Assembly (NCBI GenBank): GCA_025358115.1
Contig: JANYKQ010000009.1
Span: forward strand, 1 to 64,000
Direction of reading: 5' to 3'
DNA length: 64,000 nt
DNA from: Methanomicrobiales archaeon
GTDB taxonomy: Archaea; Halobacteriota; Methanomicrobia; Methanomicrobiales; Methanospirillaceae
The notes beneath the pieces were generated by a model that was not told the origin of the DNA, searched no databases, and saw only the letters and a program-made list of their open reading frames with translations. Positions 58,798 to 64,000 of the stretch are shown here, piece by piece; the first letter of the stretch is position 1, and each line of letters begins with the position of its first letter. Made by a program: the position numbers and the translations under genes.

Positions 58798-61789
58798 GGC
58801 AGACATTCTCGTTGTTGAAGATGAAGCCCTCATCGCAGCCAGCCTTGTCCATACCCTCACCTCGCTCGGCTATACCGTGCAGGAGCCCGTTTCAACCGGG
58901 GAGGACGCGATCCGGGCGGTAAAAGCCCGGCAACCGGATCTTGTGCTCATGAACATCGAGCTGATCGGGCCGATGAATGGAATCGAAGCTGCAGAGAAGA
59001 TCCGGGCATTTGCCGATATTCCCATCGTGTACCTCACTGCCTATACCGATAACCTGAAACTTAAGCAGGCACAGCTCACCAACCCGTACGGGTACCTTGC
59101 TAAACCCGCCCATAACCGGGAACTCAATGCCACCATCGAGATGGCCCTGTACAAGCATGCACTCGACCGGAAACTACAAGAGAGCGAGGAGTTGTTCCGA
59201 AGTTTATTCGATAGTGCAAACGATGCAATATTCCTCCACGATTTCCTGCCGGATGGGAAACCCGGCAGATATATCAAAGTAAACGAGATCGCCTGCGAGC
59301 GCCTTGGCTATACCCGGGAAGAACTGCTCACCATGTCACCTTTTGATATTGTATCTCCCGGACACCGCCTCATTATGCCGGAGATAATCCGCACGATATA
59401 CATGCAGGGGCAGGGGACATTTGATACAATCCACAAAAGAAAAGATGGAACAGAATTTCCGGTAGAGATCAACACCCGGATTCTCGAATCGAACGGAAAG
59501 GAAGTGGCACTTTCCATAGCCCGGGACATCACTGAGCGTAAGACCACGGAGTCCGTCTTCCAGGCCCTGGTCAGGAGCATGGTGGGAACAACCGGGTTCA
59601 ATTCCTTAAAGAAAATTACGGAAAACATCCATTCGTGGCTCGGAGCCGAATGCGTCATGATCGGCGAGATCCAGCCGGACCGCCAGACCGTAAATGTCCT
59701 GTCCATGTTCCTTGACGGTAAGGATGTTACCGGTTTTTCCTATACCCTCAAGGGGACCCCCTGTGAAAATGTTGCCGAAAAGGGATTCTGCCTGTACCCG
59801 GATAACGCTATTGAGCTCTTCCCGGACAGTAAAGACCTCGTTGAGCTCAATATCAGGGGATACATCGGTACCCCCCTGAGGAATTACGAAGGACAGGTGA
59901 TTGGGATCCTTTGTGCGCTTTTCCGGAAACCCGTAAAAGCCACTTCTTCAATGCAGGAGATCATGGACATTATCGCGGTAAAAGCTGCCGCGGAGATCGA
60001 ACGCAAGCAGGCGGAAGAGACGCTGGTGGAGAGCGAGGAACGCTTCCGCATGCTGCTCCAGCATGTCCCCTCAATAGCCATCCAGGGTTATAACCTGGAT
60101 GGCATTACCCAGTACTGGAACGAGGCCGCCGAAAAACTGTATGGATACACCCCGGAGGAGGCCTTGGGAAAGAATCTCATCGATCTTATCATCCCGCCGG
60201 AGTTAAAAGATGAGGTAAGAAAAACAATGGTGGATATGGAGGAGACAGGAAAACCCACCCCGGCATCAGAATTATCCCTCATGCGAAAGGATGGATCCCG
60301 CGTGGACGTATTCTCCCATCACGCTCTTGTGAAAAATCCGAAAAAGGGTATGGAGCTGTTCTGTATCGATATTGATCTTACCGAGCGCAAACGGGCGGAG
60401 GAGATGATACGGGAAAGTGAGGATCGGTTCCGCACCATCATCAACTCGATGCAGATTGGCATTGTCATCATCGATGCACAGACCCATAGGATCCTTGAAG
60501 CAAACCCGAAAGCTCTCGAAATGATCGGGAGTACCACAGAGTCGGTAACAGGTTCGGTATGTCACCAGTTTATCTGTCCTGCCGAATCGGGTAAATGCCC
60601 GGTTACAGATCTTGGACAGACGATTGATTCCTCCGAACGTGTCCTTCTCACCCACAAGGGAGAGAGATTATCCATCCTCAAGAGTGTTATCAAAATGATG
60701 CTTGGGGGAAGGGAAGTAATGATAGAATCCTTCACCGACATCAGTGACCGCAAACGGACCGAGGAGATGCTGCGGGAAAGTGAGGAGAAATACCGGACCC
60801 TGTTTGACAGTGCAGGGGATATGATCTTCATCCACGATCTGAACGGGAGGATACTGGCATTCAACACGCTTGCCTGTGAACGGCTCGGCTACACCCGCCA
60901 GGAACTGATGTCCTTCACGGTCGGAGATGTGGATTCACCGGAGAATGCTCCGCATGCACCGGAACGTATCGCCCGGCTCAAAGAACAGGTCCATATCTCG
61001 TTTGAAACAGTGCATCTGCGCAAGGATGGTTCACGTATCCCGGTTGTCGTAAGCGCGAAGCTGATCACATGGGAGGGGCAGCCGGCAGTGATGAGCATCT
61101 GCCATGACATCAGCGACCGCAAACGGGCAGAAGAAGCCCTGAATCTGGCCGGCAAAAAACTCGCACTCCTCTCCGGCATTACCCGGCACGACATCAACAA
61201 CCAGCTTACGGTTCTGAGAGGCTACCTTACCATTCTCGCAAAGAAGCAGCCCGATCCAGCACTCAATGAATATATCCGGAAGGCTTCATCCTCTGCGGAG
61301 CGTATCTCTGCCATGATCCAGTTCACCAAGGAGTACGAGCAACTGGGAGTGAGTGGTCCGGTCTGGCAGGAGATTGGGAAGATTGCAAAAATGGCAGCGG
61401 TTGATCTTCTGCCGGATGGTGTCAGCCTCACGGTGAATACAGGAAGTTACGAAATCTATGCCGATCCCATGTTCATGATGGTTATTTACAATCTTTTTGA
61501 CAATGCCAAACGCCATGGGGTGCATGTCACAGAGATCACTGTTTACTTCATAAAAGAGGAACACTCTGCGACACTTATCGTTGAGGATAATGGTATTGGT
61601 GTGCCTTCGCCTCTTAAGGAGACAATATTTGAAAAGGGCTTTGGGAAGAACACCGGGCTTGGCCTTTTTATGATCCGGGAGATCCTTGCCATCACCGGCC
61701 TGTCCATTCAGGAGACTGGTACTGAAGGAAAAGGTACCCGTTTTGAAATAACGCTGCCGCCCGGGACCTGGCGCGAGGGTCCGGGCTGA
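58790..61789 (+). CDS. Receiver-PAS-GAF-PAS histidine kinase
   Basis: ILVVEDEALIAASLVHTL receiver; GITRHDINNQLTVLRGYLTIL H-box; HATPase GFGKNTGLGLFMIREIL. Confidence 0.88.
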   Translation: MNKADILVVEDEALIAASLVHTLTSLGYTVQEPVSTGEDAIRAVKARQPDLVLMNIELIGPMNGIEAAEKIRAFADIPIVYLTAYTDNLKLKQAQLTNPYGYLAKPAHNRELNATIEMALYKHALDRKLQESEELFRSLFDSANDAIFLHDFLPDGKPGRYIKVNEIACERLGYTREELLTMSPFDIVSPGHRLIMPEIIRTIYMQGQGTFDTIHKRKDGTEFPVEINTRILESNGKEVALSIARDITERKTTESVFQALVRSMVGTTGFNSLKKITENIHSWLGAECVMIGEIQPDRQTVNVLSMFLDGKDVTGFSYTLKGTPCENVAEKGFCLYPDNAIELFPDSKDLVELNIRGYIGTPLRNYEGQVIGILCALFRKPVKATSSMQEIMDIIAVKAAAEIERKQAEETLVESEERFRMLLQHVPSIAIQGYNLDGITQYWNEAAEKLYGYTPEEALGKNLIDLIIPPELKDEVRKTMVDMEETGKPTPASELSLMRKDGSRVDVFSHHALVKNPKKGMELFCIDIDLTERKRAEEMIRESEDRFRTIINSMQIGIVIIDAQTHRILEANPKALEMIGSTTESVTGSVCHQFICPAESGKCPVTDLGQTIDSSERVLLTHKGERLSILKSVIKMMLGGREVMIESFTDISDRKRTEEMLRESEEKYRTLFDSAGDMIFIHDLNGRILAFNTLACERLGYTRQELMSFTVGDVDSPENAPHAPERIARLKEQVHISFETVHLRKDGSRIPVVVSAKLITWEGQPAVMSICHDISDRKRAEEALNLAGKKLALLSGITRHDINNQLTVLRGYLTILAKKQPDPALNEYIRKASSSAERISAMIQFTKEYEQLGVSGPVWQEIGKIAKMAAVDLLPDGVSLTVNTGSYEIYADPMFMMVIYNLFDNAKRHGVHVTEITVYFIKEEHSATLIVEDNGIGVPSPLKETIFEKGFGKNTGLGLFMIREILAITGLSIQETGTEGKGTRFEITLPPGTWREGPG

Positions 61790-62268
61790 GATTGCACTCA
61801 CCGAGTTCCTGCTCGCGATGGGCATGATCCCGGTGTATGTCCTCACGGGCACGCCCGGCAAAGCGTTTGAGGCCGAGATAAGGAAGATGCTCGAAGAGGC
61901 GGGAATTACCGGCTCGAGAGTCAAAGCGGAAGGCGACCTCTTCGAACTCCAGCAGTGGATCAAAGAGGCCCCGGTCGATCTCCTGATCGGCACTTCGTAT
62001 GGGAAGTACATTGCCCGGGCCGAGGATGTCCCGTTCGTCCGCTTCGGATTCCCGATCCTGGACCGGGCTGTCCACCCGCTCATGCCGGTGGTCGGCTACC
62101 GGGGATGCCTGCGCCTGATCGAACAGATCAGCAACGCCCTCCTGGAACGCAGGGACCGCGACTGCCTGGATGAAGCATTGGAAAAACTCAGTGGCCGGTC
62201 ACTGCCCGACCTCCTCGAACGGGAACGGGGCTGGCTGCTGGACGGTATGGAGGACTCGCATAAATTCA
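61790..62268 (+). pseudogene. nifK-like C-terminal remnant joined to nifE/N-like internal sequence
   Basis: ALTEFLLAMGMIPVYVLTGTPG...PVDLLIGTSYGKYIARAEDVPFVRFGFPILDRAVHPLMPVVGYRGCLRLIEQISNALLE, then RERGWLLDGMEDSHKF; no start codon in a complete context. Confidence 0.8.
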
Positions 62269-62269
62269 A

Positions 62270-62724
62270 CGCGGCCGGCCGATCGTGTACGGCGAGCCTG
62301 AATTCGTGTACGCATTCTCCGGCATCTGCGTGGAGAATGGTGCCGTCCCGGTTGTCATCGCGAGCGGGACAAAGAGCAGCCGGCTTGCCGGAATGTTAAC
62401 CACGCTTCTTGCTGATGCGGATGAGCAACCGGTCATCCTTGAGGAGACCGACTTTGCCGCCATCGATGAAGCAGGATTCATGGCCGGAGCAAATATCGCG
62501 ATCGGCCATTCCGGGGGAAAATTCCTGACCGAACGCCGGGGTATCCCGGTTATCCGGGTGGGATTTCCCATCCATGACCGGACCGGTGGGCAGCGTTGTT
62601 GTCGGCAGGTTATGCAGGAACCTTAGCATTTCTCGACCGGTTCACCAACGCTCTGCTGGAGACCAAATCCGAATCGTACCGCGAACTGCGGAAAGAAGAG
62701 ATGGGTATCCGGGAAGGTGCCTGA
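62270..62724 (+). pseudogene. nifN/nifE-like C-terminal remnant with internal frameshift
   Basis: GRPIVYGEPEFVYAFSGICVENGAVPVVIASGTKS...ERRGIPVIRVGFPIHDR, then in another frame SAGYAGTLAFLDRFTNALLETKSESYRELRKEEMGIREGA*. Confidence 0.8.
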
Positions 62725-62725
62725 A

Positions 62726-62875
62726 ATGCAAAAACCTGAAAAACATATTTTTGTCTGTTCAAGATCACGGCCCAACGGCCAGCAGAAAGGCTTCTGCCAT
62801 GCGAAAGAAGGTGTCGAGATCATGAGCATGGTATACTTTCATAACAATAGCGGCTACACGCCGTTCTCAAAGTAG
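62726..62875 (+). pseudogene. Truncated 2Fe-2S ferredoxin-like remnant
   Basis: MQKPEKHIFVCSRSRPNGQQKGFCHAKEGVEIMSM resembles the N-terminus of thioredoxin-like 2Fe-2S ferredoxins, then stops after about 49 aa. Confidence 0.6.
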
Positions 62876-63139
62876 CCGGAATACCACAAAAGTTACCGGT
62901 TCTGTTTTTCCGGTTCAGGAATGCCCACGTTTGGATTTTCTTTAAAAAAATCCGTTTTTCATCTTCACGCATCTTTGAGGGAAAGAGCATGGGCTTGTGA
63001 GGCTGGTAGACGGTTACAAAATATTATTTAATACCGTTCACAAATTGGATGCTATGACATATTTGGGAGTGGATGTCATCACGATGCTGCGAAAAACTCG
63101 TTTGAAAGATGTGAGACTTTTAAAATACGGGTGGCTTGT

Positions 63140-64000
63140 ATGAGAGCCCGGACTACAGTCGTTATCGTAATTCTCCTCCTTGCCATGTGCATCCTGCCGG
63201 TTGCCGCAGAGACGATCTTTATCCAGACAACACCGGATAATGTCCTGATCACAATCTCATCTGCAACAGGAACGATTGCAAGCGGCAGATCCGCTCCGGA
63301 CTCTGTCCATGGCGGTTTTTGGTTCCAGGCCGACATCCCCCCGGGGAGTTATACGATCCGGGGGGAGCGGGACGGGTATATTACCCAGACGATAACAACC
63401 TCGGTCATCTCGGGTTGGTCCCCCACCGTGGCGCTGGATCTGCCCACTGCATCGGCATCGATGGGGAGAATTGTTGCTTCGACTAATGTCTGCGGAGCGG
63501 AGATCGGGTATTCTGATCCCACCAAGACAACCATCGGGTTTGGAACAACACAGGCACTGATTCCGGATACGGTACCCTGTTACTATAGCACATCGGTTCC
63601 CGCCGGCACGTATGAAATTTCTGCCGGAAAACCCGGGTACGAGACACAGCACCAGACCGTGACCGTGACAGCCGGATCGGAAACCCCGGTCAGCTTTACC
63701 CTGAACGGGCCGGCTGTTGTGACCACAACCGCCTCGGTCGGCCGACCGGGTGAATATACCCTGGAGATCAGCCCTTCACCCGCCTCGGTAAAAGAGTGTA
63801 TCAGCTATGCAACGGATGAAGGAATCCTGACTCAGGGAAAGACCATCTGCACTGAATCCGAATATACCGCACAAAGAACCTCCACGCTCCTCTCCAGCCA
63901 GTACCTTGAGCTGACTGCATCAAAGAAAGGCTATATCCCCCAGACCGTAAAAATCCGGCTCTCCCCGGGTGAGATCCGGGCTGTCCGGATAACACTCCAA
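63140..64000 (+). CDS. Secreted PEGA-like repeat protein, partial (runs off the window)
   Basis: ATG then MRARTTVVIVILLLAMCILPVAAETIFIQTTPDN...; PAGTYEISAGKPGYETQHQTVTVTAGSETPVSF; 287 open codons to the window end; absent from the ORF track because it has no stop. Confidence 0.8.
   Translation, partial: MRARTTVVIVILLLAMCILPVAAETIFIQTTPDNVLITISSATGTIASGRSAPDSVHGGFWFQADIPPGSYTIRGERDGYITQTITTSVISGWSPTVALDLPTASASMGRIVASTNVCGAEIGYSDPTKTTIGFGTTQALIPDTVPCYYSTSVPAGTYEISAGKPGYETQHQTVTVTAGSETPVSFTLNGPAVVTTTASVGRPGEYTLEISPSPASVKECISYATDEGILTQGKTICTESEYTAQRTSTLLSSQYLELTASKKGYIPQTVKIRLSPGEIRAVRITLQ

Noticed and set aside
1-64000. tRNA, rRNA, integrase or transposase genes marking a mobile island
   Set aside because: None could be recognised by eye on either strand; mobility of the accessory regions is therefore not claimed

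Overview
This is a protein-coding window from a methanogenic archaeon. The lineage looks like Methanomicrobiales/Methanoregula, inferred from the por genes, a group II chaperonin, tiaS, PGF-CTERM and PEGA surface proteins, and methanogen-type PAS histidine kinases. Housekeeping blocks are porBAGD, a thermosome subunit, a COG1395-like HTH regulator and tiaS. The rest is accessory signalling and envelope DNA. The strongest candidate for an undescribed system is a minus-strand operon at about 15.3-20.3 kb. It encodes two paralogous ESCRT-III/PspA-like coiled-coil proteins, a Vps4/CdvC-like AAA ATPase with a MIT-like N-terminus, a TIR protein that also has a MIT-like N-terminus, and a membrane TrkA-N protein with a C-terminal RyR domain. 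It adjoins a 20-38.5 kb island of giant PQQ-propeller Ser/Thr kinases, a zinc-ribbon kinase, a PP2C phosphatase, 'DSVxxRSxI' repeat proteins and an orphan CARF-wHTH-like protein. Two orphan fragments of the kinase C-terminal domain (about 6.2 kb and 26.3 kb) point to shuffling of this family. A five-gene PAS/receiver/histidine-kinase operon (50.4-61.8 kb) abuts a decayed nif remnant (61.8-62.9 kb: nifK-like C-terminus, nifE/N-like C-terminus, truncated 2Fe-2S ferredoxin). All calls come from reading the sequence and the supplied ORF track; no database search was run.
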